Part shown: positions 1 through 12,500 of the stretch, piece after piece
Numbering within the stretch: position 1 is the stretch's first letter
Layout of the letters: the number at the start of each line of letters is the position of its first letter
DNA from: Mesorhabditis belari
Taxonomy: Eukaryota; Nematoda; Chromadorea; Rhabditida; Rhabditidae
Assembly (NCBI GenBank): GCA_958450365.1
Contig: CAUEEP010000743.1
Span: forward strand, 744,001 to 808,000
DNA: 64,000 bases
Direction of reading: 5' to 3'
Made by a program: the position numbers and the translations under genes
Notes under the pieces: generated by a model
What the model was told of the DNA's origin: nothing
Database searches by the model: none
Seen by the model: only the letters and a program-made list of their open reading frames with translations

Positions 1-1482
1 AGGATCCACTTCCATATATCCAAGTGTTCAAGAAAATCTTGGAGAAGAGGTTTAGTTGGAAAAATTGATGATTAGTATCCCAAGTTTAGAGAAATGTTAT
101 CCAAAATCTTGTTTTCGATGTTGAGGATGAAGAAGACTCGAGTTTCGATGAGGCCAACGACGAACAGGAATTTGAGGTATTAGATGAAAATGATACGTCT
201 GTAAAGAGACATTGTTTACAGAGTGCGGAAGAAAGTGCTGTAGATGAGATGGGAATCGATACAGCTTATTCAGATTTAAGGCCCACGGCTGGTGTTCCAA
301 TCAATGAAGCTCCAAGAATCGTTAGTAATCTTTTTGAAGTAAAGCCAATGAGATTTCAGATCGCAGCGACAGATAAATTGATCTCTCCTGAATATCCAAT
401 CAATGAGGATGAAAAGCGATCAAGAAATTTGGGCGGAGAGTTTATTTGGGACAGTGAGACTGAGGAGGTGAAATTGTTGGACAAAAAAGCAACAAGGAAA
501 CGATTTCAGAGTGAAACCGAACATGATGAGTTGATGAGCAGTCTTGATGGTGGAAAACAATCAAGCATCAATCAAGATCCCCAATCGTCGACGAGTTTTT
601 CGGATGAGAAATTTGATGGTATTAATCCGTTACAAGGTGGGAATCGAAAATTTCAAATAATAAAATGAAAGAATGTTTAGAATTGCGAAAGGTTTGCTCA
701 GACTCGGAATGGGCCACAGTGATGCATGCGGCTTTTGAAGAAGAGCATTCAGAAAGTGAGGATCGATTGGATACTCCAAAAGCACACTTGGCGAGGTTTG
801 ATCTTCATTTAATTGTTTTTGGAGTTTCATTTTTCCTTAGGTCACAAAGCAGTGAGTTTCGAGATCCACAGTGCTGGCTCACTGTGCAAATCGATACCAG
901 TCAGCTCCAATTCACAGCCACTCCTCAACACTGGCGGGATACGCGCTTTTTAAAGCAAAAGTTTGTTCATTCGACATATATCGCAATTAATATCAACACA
1001 ATATAAAGAAATCTTTGTTTTTAGAAAAATGAACCGAGAGTTGAGTGTTGTGAGTGACATTGAACGAGTGATTGAGCAAGATGAGATTGCTGAGTCAATA
1101 ATACGGTGGGTTTTCATTGAAAAGCAAAAACACATATCGCAAAAATGAAAAGCAAGATTTTAGGTCGGCTTTACCGACTTTGTTATCCGGACGAGAGCTT
1201 AATTCGACTTCGATTAGTATAAGAAATGCTCTCTCAAATGTCGATGTTTGGAAATTGAGTCAAAACAGCAAAACGGATACGGTGAAGTTGAAAAACCCTG
1301 AGGTTAGTGTAGAAATAGTTATGAAAAAATGAAGAAAGAGATTTTAGGACAATGTGGAAACAATGCATCAATTGCTTCAAAGTGAAGCATTGGCACTTGG
1401 AAGTAGCCATGGATTAGTATCCAGCAGTAGCACAGAGATCGCTCAACCTAGTCAAACAGAGAAAATCTCTGACGATTCGTAA
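1..1482 (+). CDS. 3' part of an unrecognised acidic protein (5' end outside window)
   Basis: The sequence enters the window inside an exon (about 1-24). After a short intron ending CAAGTTTAG it continues as an exon of about 97-643 whose reading frame is open throughout. Further exons follow at about 689-802, 841-958, 1026-1106, 1162-1310 and 1350-1482; the phases agree and the chain ends at TAA 1480-1482. The visible protein, roughly 380 residues, is rich in Glu, Asp and Ser. It has an acidic stretch near the start of the long exon and a Ser/Thr-rich tail. I see no signal peptide, membrane segment or catalytic motif, and do not recognise the family. It lies on the same strand as the mrps-14 cluster but 1.4 kb upstream, too far to join that cluster with confidence. 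The exon chain is well supported; the function is unknown. Confidence 0.6.
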
Positions 1483-1955
1483 GTTAAAAATCAAGAAGAA
1501 TCATAACCCAGCAAAAAACTTCAGAGCGGGAAGATCCGATGAAGATCCAATTCACTTTTGATAGAACTGGCCCAAGAGTTTCTTCTTTCTCTATTAGTCA
1601 AAAATGTAGTCATCGGTATTGACCGAAATGCTCACCTATTGTATTTTTTGGCTTTCATAATAACGCTTCACTATGATTATATCTTTGCCATTCATATATT
1701 GACTACCTAAATTTGTCTGTAAAATGCTCTCGTAACGTACCCACTGATCTAAAGACTCGATGTAATACCGTAACACATGTAATAGAGCTAATGCTCTGCA
1801 TAGCATAGCCTTGTTTTTTTATCCAAACAATCATTTATGTATCAGTGACTCTAATAGAATACTTCAGTACCTACTCTAAAACAACGTATGACATGGATTT
1901 TCTGAAGAAGTGGCTATGGCGCGTTCTATCGAAGGTATTAAGATAGCATATAATT
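1483..1955. other. gene-free stretch
   Basis: 3' flank of the partial gene. AT-rich, with no convincing ORF or repeat structure that I can see. Confidence 0.5.
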
Positions 1956-2472
1956 GATACCGTAAATACTGTAATTGAACAGCATGCCGTTCTATTTTTT
2001 TCCTCCTCCTCTACCCTGCCGTTCTATTAGAGGTTGCCGGTCAATTTTTACCGATATTTCAAGTTGCCAAAGCCGAATGCATTCAGAAAATTTTTCGAAA
2101 AAATCAAACTTTGCTTTAAGTTTTTCGTTTTCGTTGGCATCTTGCTTGGTGAGCTCATCATACGTTTCCCTGAAGAATTCCTCCTTTTCCTCATGTTCGC
2201 GATGAGCTCGAAATTCCTCCATTCATCAAACGGGTCCCACGGAGATCCATACCTAAAAAAATAAAATTAGTACTTATAAACATATAATAAGCAGGAAAAG
2301 ATACAAACAATAAAATGTATGCTAAAAAGACGTTAGACGTTAGACAAGTAATTTTCAAGAAAAATAAAAATTTCTACATTTAAAACACAATTTGCACACT
2401 TGCGTAGGGGTGCCATTTTATTTCCCCTCCCCCTCTACCCTGCCGTTCAATTACAGTATTTACGATATCAGC
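1956..2472. mobile_element. foldback/MITE-like element with captured ORF
   Basis: Terminal inverted repeats read TGATACCGTAAATACTGTAA at the left (from about 1956) and the near-exact complement at the right (to about 2472), followed on both sides by the motif CTCTACCCTGCCGTTC. Between them, on the minus strand at 1992-2222, lies a 76-codon open frame rich in Glu and Lys that looks like amphipathic coiled coil. The ends resemble those of the elements at 28541, 42520 and 61974, but the inside is different. The frame could be a captured exon or remnant coding DNA. Confidence 0.55.
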
Positions 2473-2913
2473 TTTATTTTTTTTATTTCAGCTTTTTTTT
2501 TGTTGAAATCACGTTAATAGAAGTGTGAAATCGTTTGCGAAAGGCGAACCATTTGATAGAGAAATAGGAAATTTAAATCCTAGATCTGGGGAAATGGGTA
2601 AGATTATAAAATATAACCACGTTCATATTATTTTTGCTTTTGATGTTTGTGATTTTCTTTCTTTATTCCTTTCTGGGAAAATGCACTATATATTTTGGGG
2701 TCAAAAATTAGACATTTGCGCTGATTCGGTAAATTTCTCGCACAGTTTGAAAAAAATGGTGGTTTAAATGGTTTGAATAAAATTTAAATAATTTTGAGAC
2801 TTTTTTTGTAGTGATTCGATCACGTGAGAAATATCGTTTATTTTCAATTTGTTTTGAAATTTCATTTTTGATTTTTAAAACACTTTCTTTTAAGTTCGTG
2901 AAAGGGATTTCGA
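2473..2913 (+). promoter_or_regulatory. upstream region of the mitochondrial gene cluster
   Basis: About 440 bp between the foldback element and the first ATG of mrps-14. T-rich, with several TTTTTAG/TTTTAAG runs that could serve as acceptors for a spliced leader. No TATA box or known operator is evident. Confidence 0.3.
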
Positions 2914-3859
2914 ATGTTACGGCGGTTTCTTTCAATCGGAAACAATTTGTTGCCGAAAAGGTTTACGACCACATCAATTGCTCAATCAAGTAAAGACCCA
3001 ATTGCGGCTAGCAATGTAGAAGCAACAGGTCGGTTTGTTTTGTTTTGTCGATAGACTTTGCTTTTTTTTGAAGCGTTATTCACTTTATAGATTTCTAATT
3101 AGCGTATTCGTAGGGGGTTTGAGGGCGACAATTTTTAATAATATTTTATTTTAGAAACTATCGAGGAAACTCTGCCTAAATCCGAAGCAGATCTGCAGGA
3201 AAAACAACAAATGAAGAAAGAGCCTTTGGTGAAAGAAGCATATTCACTGACGACTTTTCAGGTATGTTTTTGTTGTTTTTTCTTTACCGTTTTGAATTTA
3301 GAAATTAAAGCTCGATCAGTATCCATACTACGTGGAAAGAGAATGGTGGAAAACTGGAAAAAGAACTTGTTTTTGGGCAACTTGGAGACAATTGAGAGAT
3401 TGGAAACGAAGACTGCTAATTCAAGTAAGATCTGGGTTTTTTTTAAACCAACTTGTCAGGAACTACATATTTTTACATAATTTTTTAGGAGACAGGTGCT
3501 GATCGAATGCGGTTTAAAGCCATTAAAGCCAACACAATTCTTCCTCAAGCAATTCGTGATGAAGCCGCCGAGACTCTTCACAAAATGCCCATGTAAACTT
3601 TTAACTAGATCTTCTCCTAATCTTCCAAATTAAAGCCTACAATTGGAATTTTGAAAATTAAAATTTTAAGTTATAAGTTTTATTCAAGTTTCAAACTACT
3701 ATTTGGTTTAGGTATTCTCATCCAAAGTTGGTCCTCAGTATGTGCATGTTTACTGGACGCCAGCGAGGAAAAATAAAGCCTTATCGTATAAGTCGACATT
3801 TATTCCGTAGATACGCTGACCACTCACAATTAAGTGGAGTACAACGTGCAATGTGGTAA
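2914..3859 (+). CDS. mrps-14: mitochondrial ribosomal protein S14 (uS14m)
   Basis: Component of the small subunit of the mitochondrial ribosome. Five exons join in phase: 2914-3028, 3155-3261, 3302-3424, 3489-3592 and 3712-3859. The ATG at 2914 opens a typical mitochondrial presequence (MLRRFLSIGNNLLPKRF, then Thr/Ser-rich). The middle exon carries a Trp- and Arg-rich stretch. The last exon ends with the family signature: CMFTGRQRGKIKPYRISRH, then RRYADHSQLSGVQRAMW and TAA, where uS14m proteins have a C-terminal GxQRAxW. This is a bacterial/mitochondrial C- type S14 without a zinc site. It is the first gene of a tight same-strand cluster (199 bp to the next ATG). Identification is firm; the start is supported by the presequence. 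Confidence 0.93.
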
Positions 3860-4058
3860 AGAAACTATAAGTTATAGGGTTATTAATTGTCTATGTTGTT
3901 ATGAATTTTGTTTGTGATAAAGAGTTAGCAAAACATTTTTTTCAATTGTATTGGTGTTCGAACACATAATATATCCAATTTTATTAAGGGAATGTTTATT
4001 TGAGTCTGATGGTCGATAAATGAGGTGTTTTATGTTTTTAGGGCTTGTCAATTCCTAG
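3860..4058 (+). promoter_or_regulatory. short intercistronic gap, possible SL trans-splice site
   Basis: 199 bp separate the mrps-14 stop from the next ATG. The gap is T-rich and ends TATGTTTTTAG at about 4031-4041, 18 bp before the ATG. That fits a trans-splice acceptor of a nematode operon, but SL addition cannot be proved from sequence. Confidence 0.4.
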
Positions 4059-6265
4059 ATGCGCGCGTCGTTATTTCGATCGATAAGGCTTCTTCCTTCA
4101 ATTATTTCAAAAACAAGTGTTAGTTTTTGAGTGTATCCTTTGTTTAAACTATTAAAAACTCCACTGCTTCGGAAGACCTAACTTCAAAATTATAATAATT
4201 ATCCAGCCTTGTGAAAAATAAAGGCCCTTAACGATGATTTTTAGTTCAGACAGCTACCAAAGCCATATTATTATTCAACCCAAAAGCCAGCTACTCATGA
4301 AGCCTCTGCATTAAATGATCAGGTATAAAATATTTTTACTTTTTGGTATTTTTGCAACCACTAATTCAGTACCTTTAGGAACCGACGCCATCTAAAAGTC
4401 TCGATCCGCAGTATGCTGAACAGCTAGAGGTCTGTTAAAGAAACCCGCTAAGTTATTAAATATTTAGCGGCTTAAACCCATGCCTGATTTTCTCGCTTCG
4501 TTAAGCCCGGCTCAGCAGCAAACAACAGAGCGAATATATGAAGAAGTAAAATTGTACGCTTATTTGGGACAATATGTACCGCAACAACTTTCTTCTGCGG
4601 AGTGGAAAACTTTGCTTGAGCTGGAGTTTGTCTGAGGGTCGATTAGAAAATGCGTTTTTTTAGAGATCTCTCAAAAAGGATCGAATTTCTGTGGTTCTTG
4701 GCTATTAAACAGCGCCGTGAACAGCGAGATTTTGAGAAACGTGATCCAGATGAGATAGCTTCAAAAATAAAAAAACGTCGCCAAGAACTCGATGAAGTGG
4801 CTCACAAGTTAGCTTACTTTTAATCATCTTTTGCATATTTATTTAAGAGCGATTTCTGGTGAAATGGTCTATGGCCCGATGGGTTTTCAAGAAATAGGAA
4901 ATCCTTTTCGACGAAAGCAACGAGTTCGACACATTTGTGGTGCGAGATTGGCTGCTGCCTTACGTATTCAAAGGTTTGTTGATATACTTATATTTAGTTA
5001 TCAGGTACTTCCGTATCTTTTCCCCGGCACGCGTTCGTATGCTAATTTACATTGTCCGCATCTTATAAATCCAGTACTTGTAGATTTTTGAGGTTGACAT
5101 GCACAGCTGTATGAACATCACTGTTAAATCTTACTGTTAGTAGATTTCTATTGGCCCATTAGTGGCGGGGAAACTACGATGGTGCAAATTAGCATTTATT
5201 TTTTAGAGTGACGGGGGAAAGATACGGAAGTACCAGCTATAATAATTTATATTTCAGACCTATTGTTGGGTTTGATATGCAATTTCTTGACAAATGGGAT
5301 AAAATGGAAACAAGTAGTATTGGAAAAATGCTAAATTTTGCTTTGACGTAAGTTTATTGGTAACAAAGAAGGTTAGTCTCTTTTAGGGATAATGTGATGT
5401 CACCTACAACTTTTGACTTGCGCTTCTTTAATTTGCCTAAAGGTGAAAAAACAAATAAATTCTTTCAAATGTAGGTTTTTTTTCGTTGGATTTAATTCTA
5501 ATATTTTCTAGACATTTGAATTCTTATTTTGCCGACAAACAGGATCAAACAATATTGCCTGAACTTAGCCAAAACGGAGCTCATGAGGTAATAAAGTGGT
5601 TTCTGAAATATTAAATACTTTTAAAATCAGACGCTTAAGTAATTTTGTATTGATAGGCATTGAAAGATGCGAAGACTATTGTGTATCTCAGTCGGTATGC
5701 GAGACGCTACATCGATGGTCCTCTTTCTGCTGATGCGTATGTTATCTGTGCGAGCTTTGATAATGAACGTGAGGTACGTTGTTATTTAAATTTACCTATA
5801 TTTTGTTGAAATGCAGTCGGTCGGCGCGTCAAGACGATTGGGCAAGAAAGTATACGCGGCTTCACTTCCGATAGATAAATATTTAAAGTAATTTTTAATA
5901 TTCATTTAAAGGACACGCTAACTTATTCTTAAAAATCAATAAAGCTTAAAGGAATGACCCCGTTTTAGATGGGAGCGCGGGAGCAAAGCCCTGCCACTCA
6001 ATAACGTGTTTCGAATACTTCAAGAAGTTCACGCTTCCGCTGGCGATTGGGAATCAGCGCTTCGCAATAACATAGCCAGGTAATTTGCATTGAGTTTTAA
6101 CTATAATATACAAATTCCAGGCATCATTTTTCGTCACCAGAGGAGCTAGCGGCATCTTACGACTATACACAAAGTCTTGTTCGCCAGAAGCACGAGGAGC
6201 GCCTTCGATTGATCGAAACAATTGCAGAAGCAACCGGCCAAGAATTTGTGCGAAAAGTATTCTAG
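4059..6265 (+). CDS. TRMT10C: mitochondrial tRNA m1R9 methyltransferase / RNase P subunit 1 (TRMT10C, MRPP1 type)
   Basis: Family role: SPOUT methyltransferase that modifies position 9 of mitochondrial tRNAs and is the scaffold of protein-only mitochondrial RNase P. The ATG at 4059 opens a Ser/Arg presequence (MRASLFRSIRLLPSIISKTS). The next part is charged and helical. The SPOUT part spans about 5250-6250: IVGFDMQFLDKWDKM, TIVYLSRYARRYIDG, AYVICASFDNE, then VGASRRLGKKVYAASLPIDK, and a final LPLNNVFRILQEVHASAGDW matching the TRMT10C end where animal proteins read LPLDKYL...GNWxEAL. About twelve small exons, with stop TAG at 6263-6265. The intron at about 4971-5258 holds a foldback. TRMT10A/B paralogues are less likely because of the presequence and its mitochondrial neighbours. 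Confidence 0.88.
5005..5236. repeat. foldback repeat in a TRMT10C intron
   Basis: Inverted arms: GGTACTTCCGTATCTTTTCC at about 5004-5024 and its complement (GGGGGAAAGATACGGAAGTACC) at about 5213-5235, with a further inner match around GCTAATTTACATTG / CAAATTAGC. Likely a small MITE. Confidence 0.6.
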
Positions 6266-6477
6266 CATAAATGAAATGTTTCCTAATTTTGATATATTGT
6301 AGAATAGTGTCACTTTTTTAGTTTACTCGTTGACTGTTTTTGTTATTGTTGGTTTACATAAACGTTTAATTTTTAGCGATTGAAATGTTTTTAGCGGTCA
6401 TATTCAAAACCGAGTGTTTATGATTTTTTGAATTGAAGTTTTAAATCGTCTACTTTTATGTTAAGTCTAGGCGGATA
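6266..6477 (+). promoter_or_regulatory. intercistronic gap before the scavenger receptor
   Basis: 212 bp of T-rich sequence. It contains ATGTTAAGTCTAG just before the ATG at 6478 (AG at about 6469-6470), a possible trans-splice acceptor. Confidence 0.35.
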
Positions 6478-9186
6478 ATGTGTGGTGCCCGATTTGCGAA
6501 TTGGGCCTTGGCAGTCGGCGGCGCTATATCAATATTTTTCGGGCTACTTTCATTGACTGTCTTCTCCCGACTTGTTGATCAAATCGTTTTAAAGGTTCAG
6601 TTTTTTTCAATTTTGTTTCTTCAAACGGAATTTCAGCGTTCTTATATTGGCTATGATGAAGCAGTTAATGGAACCCGACCACTCAACGAATTCACCCAAA
6701 AGTGGATCAAGCCACCATTCAAGATGTATTTACAAGTAAATTTCACCCAAATCCTGGATTTTGCAAACTTAAAAAATTTTTAATTTTTAGATTTGGATGT
6801 ATGATGTGAAAAATTCAGCTGAGATTTTGCAAGGCTCTCGTCCGCGTCTCGAAGAAATCGGCCCTTTTACATTCAAGTAAGGGAGTCACTACTTTATGAC
6901 CTAAAACTATATTCAGAGAAGAAATGTTCAAGGATTCGTATAATTTTACGAACAATGAAACACATATTTTCTACCGAAACAAGCGCACCTACACTTATAT
7001 TGAGGATCTCTCCTGTCCGAGCTGTAAGCTCACAAGAAATGTGACACTTCCTAATGTGATTTTCCAGGTATTCTTCAATTTTTAATATTATGTATTATGC
7101 TTTTTAGAAGCTTGTCGACTTTGCTGAAGCCAGCTCTATTGTCAAATTTTTTATTGAACAAGCGTTAAAGCTAGTGCCTGAAGCACCTTTCATCAAGATT
7201 CCCGTTGGCCAAGCATTGTTCACCGGTTTGAATAAAAATTATCTGTTTTAATTTTCAATTTAGGTTATAACGATCCACTTATCGAATTAGTTCAAAAAGC
7301 GTGCCGTCGTGTTCCCAGCCTTTGCAAGGATTTAAATCTTCCAGAAAAAATTGGCTTTTTCTATGGGGTACTGTTTCATTAATTTTGTACATGTGAGGAT
7401 GCATGTGACATCTTAGAAAATATGATAATTAAATTTTAGCAAAATAACTCCTACGATGGAACGTATCAAATATTGACTGGCCTCGATTTGCGTGCCAACA
7501 CTGGAAAGGCGATTTTTTGATGGTTTGATGTTCGATGTTTTGTGTTTTAGGTTGTGACATGGAACAATCTAACAAGTTTACCAGAAACATGGTGGTCGAC
7601 AAAAGAAGCACGGTAAGTGGAAGCCATTTATTATATTTGGCGTTAGGCCGTCGAAAACGCGTGTGGTCGACCTTACCGAGTAGGTTGTGCATAGTTCCAT
7701 CTAGAGTATCGAGTAACGCGTTTTCTAAAATGCACCTATTTGAGAAAAGTACCGTAGTCAAACCGTTAGTTTACACTCAATCCGTCCGATTTTGGTAACA
7801 TTCGATGAGGAATTACAATACTCAGTTAATGATACCAAAATTGGGCTGGTCGGGTGTAAACTAACGGTTTGGCTACGGTACTTCTCTCAAATAGTGCATT
7901 TTAAAAAACGCATTACTCGAGGGGAACACACTCTAGTTCCATCCCAATCGTAACCTAGTTTCTTTTGTATGACGAGAATTTAGAATTTAAAAATTTGTCA
8001 ATGTTTTATGTAGGATGATCAACGGAACTGATGGTCAGCTATTCCCACCTCTACTCAAGGCAGGGGAGGATCGAATCCTTTTTGCGGCACAAGCTTGCCG
8101 GTAAGTTTTCTTAACATGTAGATTGGCAGAGAAAATTGACAGACTTAAGATCATTGTGCGTTTTAGATCTGTGAAACTTGCGTACAAGAGTATGACTTCA
8201 GTGGAAGGTGTACCAGCGTATAGGTTTGAATTAGTAATTTTATGCAAAGTTTGTCGTTATTTTAGATACGGTGTACCGGACTCAATGTATGACCCAACTT
8301 TGCCAGAAAACGCTGGTTTTTGCAATAACGCAACGCCTGTTTTCTTTAAAAATATCACAATACAACCACGTGGGCGTTGCATGTTTTAATAAAAATAGTC
8401 ATTTAGCCGGATGTTTACCAGCTGGACTCCTTGACATCAGTCGATGTCAACCAGGACAGCCTCGCGTTTACATATCCCAAGGACATTTTTTGGGGTCACC
8501 TAAAGAGGTAATTTCAGGAAATTAAAATTATTGTGTTAATATTTTGTTCTGCCTTAGGTTCACGAGGCGGTGGAGGGAATCAAACAACCAAATCCGCAGT
8601 TGGATAGCACAATTGTTGACATAGAACCCACTACTGGAGCCGCGGTTAGCTTAAATAAAAGAGTGGTGGTCGAATGTTTAATTTTGTAAGTCAAAAACGT
8701 TTCATAAACAATTTCTTTAGGTGAATGCCATGCGACGAGCTCAAATCAACATCGGAATGAAAAAAGGAAACTTGGGGTAAACTGACAAATTTATACGTAA
8801 AAACAGTTCTTATTTAGAATACTTTCGAAGACGAAAAATTTGATTATGCCCGTCCTTTGGATAAATGAGACAGCACGCTTCGATGCCGAGACACGCGATG
8901 AAATGTTAAATGAGTTGTGGCGAGCCAAACATTGGATTTTTGGCGTCGGTAGGACACATCGTGCGTTGGATTAACTGTTTCTTTAAGGTTTGACATTGTT
9001 ATTCGTGGGAGCAGCCTGCTGGTTGGCATTTATTGGCTATCACTTGGTGATAACATGTTGCATGGTAAGCCTAAAATTTTATGTATGAAATCATCTTCTA
9101 TTTAGCCAAAACCGACTGACGACACTCAAGCACTTATCACGGATGCTAGTACGGGTGTTGAAAATGATATTCAAATCGATTCCTAA
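6478..9186 (+). CDS. CD36/SCARB-family scavenger receptor (scav type)
   Basis: Two-pass membrane glycoprotein of the CD36/SCARB1/LIMP-2 family, which binds or transfers lipids and lipoproteins. The first exon encodes a short cytosolic tail and a membrane segment (ALAVGGAISIFFGLLSLTVF). The large ectodomain has the family landmarks GPFTFKEE, PPLLKAGEDRILFAAQACR, ENAGFCNN, CLPAGLLDISRCQPG, ISQGHFLGS and VDIEPTTGAAV, several Asn-X-Ser/Thr sites, and conserved cysteines. Near the end come MPVLWINETARF and a second membrane segment (GVGLTLLFVGAACWLAFIGY), then a short tail to TAA 9184-9186. A 46-bp intron (about 8370-8415, GTGGGC...TTTAG) restores the frame before CLPAG, so there is no frameshift. 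It sits between two genes of mitochondrial gene expression; the link may be only co-transcription. Confidence 0.92.
7701..7936. repeat. foldback repeat in a scavenger-receptor intron
   Basis: The intron at about 7613-8013 contains a long imperfect hairpin. The left arm (about 7701-7799) includes AGTACCGTAGTCAAACCGTT and the right arm (about 7830-7936) AACGGTTTGGCTACGGTACT, with the flanking TAAAATGCAC / GTGCATTTTA also paired. No coding frame inside. MITE-like. Confidence 0.7.
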
Positions 9187-9571
9187 CTTTTCATGGAATT
9201 TTTTTCTTCTCTCAATTTCTCTAACTTTCAATCCCGAGCGATTCAATAACGGTTTCACGATTTATTATCGGTTTCTTTTTCTTATTTGCCCATAGAAATG
9301 TATATACGGTGCCTTAAGATTGTGATATCTTGAATTAACATAATTCCTTACTTGATTTGCTCAAGTTTTAAAGTAGTTTATTGTCAATTTGTGTACTTGG
9401 ATTGCATGTTTCACATGTCGATATGAAAAACCAATCATGAACTTATGCGAATAAACGTTGATTTATTTATGGGTTAAACGGTAATACACTTTATTTTTGG
9501 TTAATTACATCTAGATTTGTTTTATGCAACTATTAAAATAATATGTTGGAGGTCTAGATAGTCGATCTTTC
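9187..9571 (+). promoter_or_regulatory. 3' end of scav gene and gap before rpom-1
   Basis: 385 bp. An AATAAA at about 9450 (GCGAATAAACG) is a probable poly(A) signal of the receptor gene. GGAGGTCTAG at about 9548-9557 precedes the next ATG and could be a trans-splice acceptor. Confidence 0.4.
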
Positions 9572-12500
9572 ATGCGCACGATTTCCTCTTTTCGATTGTT
9601 TCAGAAAAGAACTTTGATAAGGGTATTACTCCAGCAAGAAACAAGATATTATATTGAGTTTAGCTTGCTCTACAATCCCGAAGTATTTCGAACCAAAAAG
9701 ATCAAACATGTCATAAGAACAAAGAAGGTCAACTTTTTAAAGATAATTTGCTAATTATTGAAGTGGGGCGAATTGAAATTGCATACTTTAGATATTGAGG
9801 ATGGAATATATGAAGAAAATAACAAAGTTACGAGCACCTCACGTCAATCAGAATGGCACAAGTATTAGTTGCTATCGATCGGTTTATTTTTTTTTGTTCA
9901 GGATCCAGATGAGCAAACTGCATAATGAGTACATGGATGCAAAGAAAAAAATAATCAGCGATCAAAAAAGACAGCAAATGCATTGCGCTTTAATTAAGTA
10001 AGTTGAAAATCTAAACTCACTAGGCAATTCTCGGATATAATATTTAGCGATGCAATAAATCACGATTCACATGCAGTCATTCAGAGGTTATTGGAAACGA
10101 CTGGCAAAAGGAAGTCTAAACCTGTGGTATATTTTCTAATCTATCTAGTTAGATTAATTTCTTTAGTATGTCGCCGAGGGTTTAAAAATTCTTGGAAAAC
10201 AGCTCCAAGGTGCAGCTAAAAGTTCAGGTTTGGAGATTGCAATTTTTTTCTGATTGCAAACTCATGTTTAGATCCCGTAGATCACTCATTATTTTATTCG
10301 ACGTTAAATGTAGTAGATCAAATAAGGACGATTAACCCTGAAACGGGTGCTGGTCTTCTGTTTTTGCTCATCAACGTTGGTTCTCAATACAGGCAATTTA
10401 ACCACATTTTAGTTAGAAAAGCTTGTCCCAAGACTTCTAGAAGGCAATCAAGATAACTCTATCTCTACTGAAATGGAAGAGTTACAAAGGAAGTTGACCA
10501 CGAAGGTTAGTTAGGCTTATTATTTCATTGGGTAGTTAAAATTTAGCTTCAATTTTTTAATCTTTCTCAACCACTGATTTTGTATACGAGAGAAGAAAGA
10601 AATCAAATACTGAGTCGCTTGGAAATGTTGACTGGTCGCCTCGAAAAGAAGTATCGACGAAGCTATCAAAGCCAATATGATCCGGTATTGTCACATTTTT
10701 GATTGGTGCCCAATTTTTTGAATTATCTTAGAAGAACCCACTGCTCACTAGCTTTCGGGACCCAATTCCTGTAACTGAGTATCAAGGTAACCCAAATGCG
10801 GCTACTGACGCTGAAGGGGTAAGTTGAATATTACTATGTATTACTTAAATTGTACATTTAGAAGAACTTGTTCGACTTTTTTTCAAAACAAATGGCTTGC
10901 GAGAATAATGTATGGACAAGAGTGCAAAACCCATTGTTTGATACAGGTGAGAAGCATTTTCGATCTAATACAGTCATGCACAAAAGTCTTGTAACATCCA
11001 GTTTAGCAAATTTCAAAGTGTAATAACTTTTTTGCAAAGAGGCGAATTCCCAACAGTTTTTGGTTTTCAGTTGTCAAAAACTTCTATTTTTATATGCCAG
11101 AAAAACTTTAGTGAAACGATTAACAAAAATTAAGAAAAACAAATAAAAACAAAAAACGGGCGTATTTTTGATGCTCAAAAGTCTTGTAACATTTGAAAAA
11201 AAAACATAGAAATTACCAAATTTTTAATACTTCGTTGGTCCACCTTTAGCTTTGTTGACTTCCTGGATCCGCTTTGGCATTGAATAAGCTAAATCGCGTA
11301 GAATTTGGGCTCCCAGGGATGACCCGGTACGGCGAATGAAGAACCAAATCTCTATTTTCGAGTTGAGTCGCTTTCCCTCCAGCTTTGACTTCAAAAAAGC
11401 CCAAAGATGCTCAAATCTGGGCTGTATGGAGGAGCTGAGATAAGTTGAACACGATTTGCTTTGAACCATCCTGGAAGACGAGCTTTTCCACCATTTGCGA
11501 GAGTGATGATCCGGCCCATTAGCAATTGACTCTTGTGGCAAGGCGCATTATCCTGATAAAGCAGCCATCCAGGGCCCATTTTTGCAATTGAAAATGGCAG
11601 AAGATGATTCTTGAGAACTGATTTGTAGCCTTCAGCGTTGAACGTTGAGTTTAGTAGCACTAGCGGAACTGGTGAATTTCTCGACATTACACCTGAAAGA
11701 CAGAGTTGAGAGTGTGCACCACGAAAGTAGCCCTTACCCCAAAGCACGATTGATCCTTGGCCAAATTTCACGATTGGTCGCACATATCTGATGTTGTACC
11801 GCTTTCCTATTGGTCTTCTGATCAAGTGGTTGCCATCCGGGCGAAAAAGATTGACTTTTGACTCATCAGTAAAAATCACATTTGCCCAATCATTTTGACA
11901 TACTTCTTTGCAAACTCCAAACGAATCGTCCGATGCTTGGCATTCATAAAGGGCTTCTTGGCTGCTCTTCTTGTCACCAACCCACCACGAATCAAGCGTC
12001 GGCTCACTATCATTCGTGATACATCCTTGCCGAATTGACTCTTCATCATGACGACTCCGTCGCTCGCATTGAGATCCTTGTTATTTTTGTGAGCTTTGAC
12101 GAGCGCTTTATCCTCTCTGGGTGTTGTAATTGGTGGACGGCCTGATTTTGAAGCTCGGTGAACAGATCCAGTCGTTTTGAACGTCCCGACAATTACAGAT
12201 ACCGTTTTTTCACTGCATTTGAAGAGAGCTGCCACATCTTTCCTCTGAAGTCCTTTCTCTCGCGCTTCCACAATTTTTTCTTTGTCCTGAGTTGACAAAT
12301 ATTGTCCAGGCATCTAAAAAAATAATTTTTTGTTATATAAAACAAAATAAAAACAAAAACAAAAAAAAAGCGAAATACTTCAAATGTTACAAGACTTTTG
12401 AGCATCAAAAATACGCCCGTTTTTTGTTTTTATTTGTTTTTCTTAATTTTTGTTAATCGTTTCACTAAAGTTTTTCTGGCATATAAAAATAGAAGTTTTT

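Noticed and set aside
8300..8420. Apparent frameshift in the scavenger-receptor gene
   Set aside because: A 46-bp intron with GT and TTTAG ends joins the two frames and restores the conserved CLPAGLLDISRC block.
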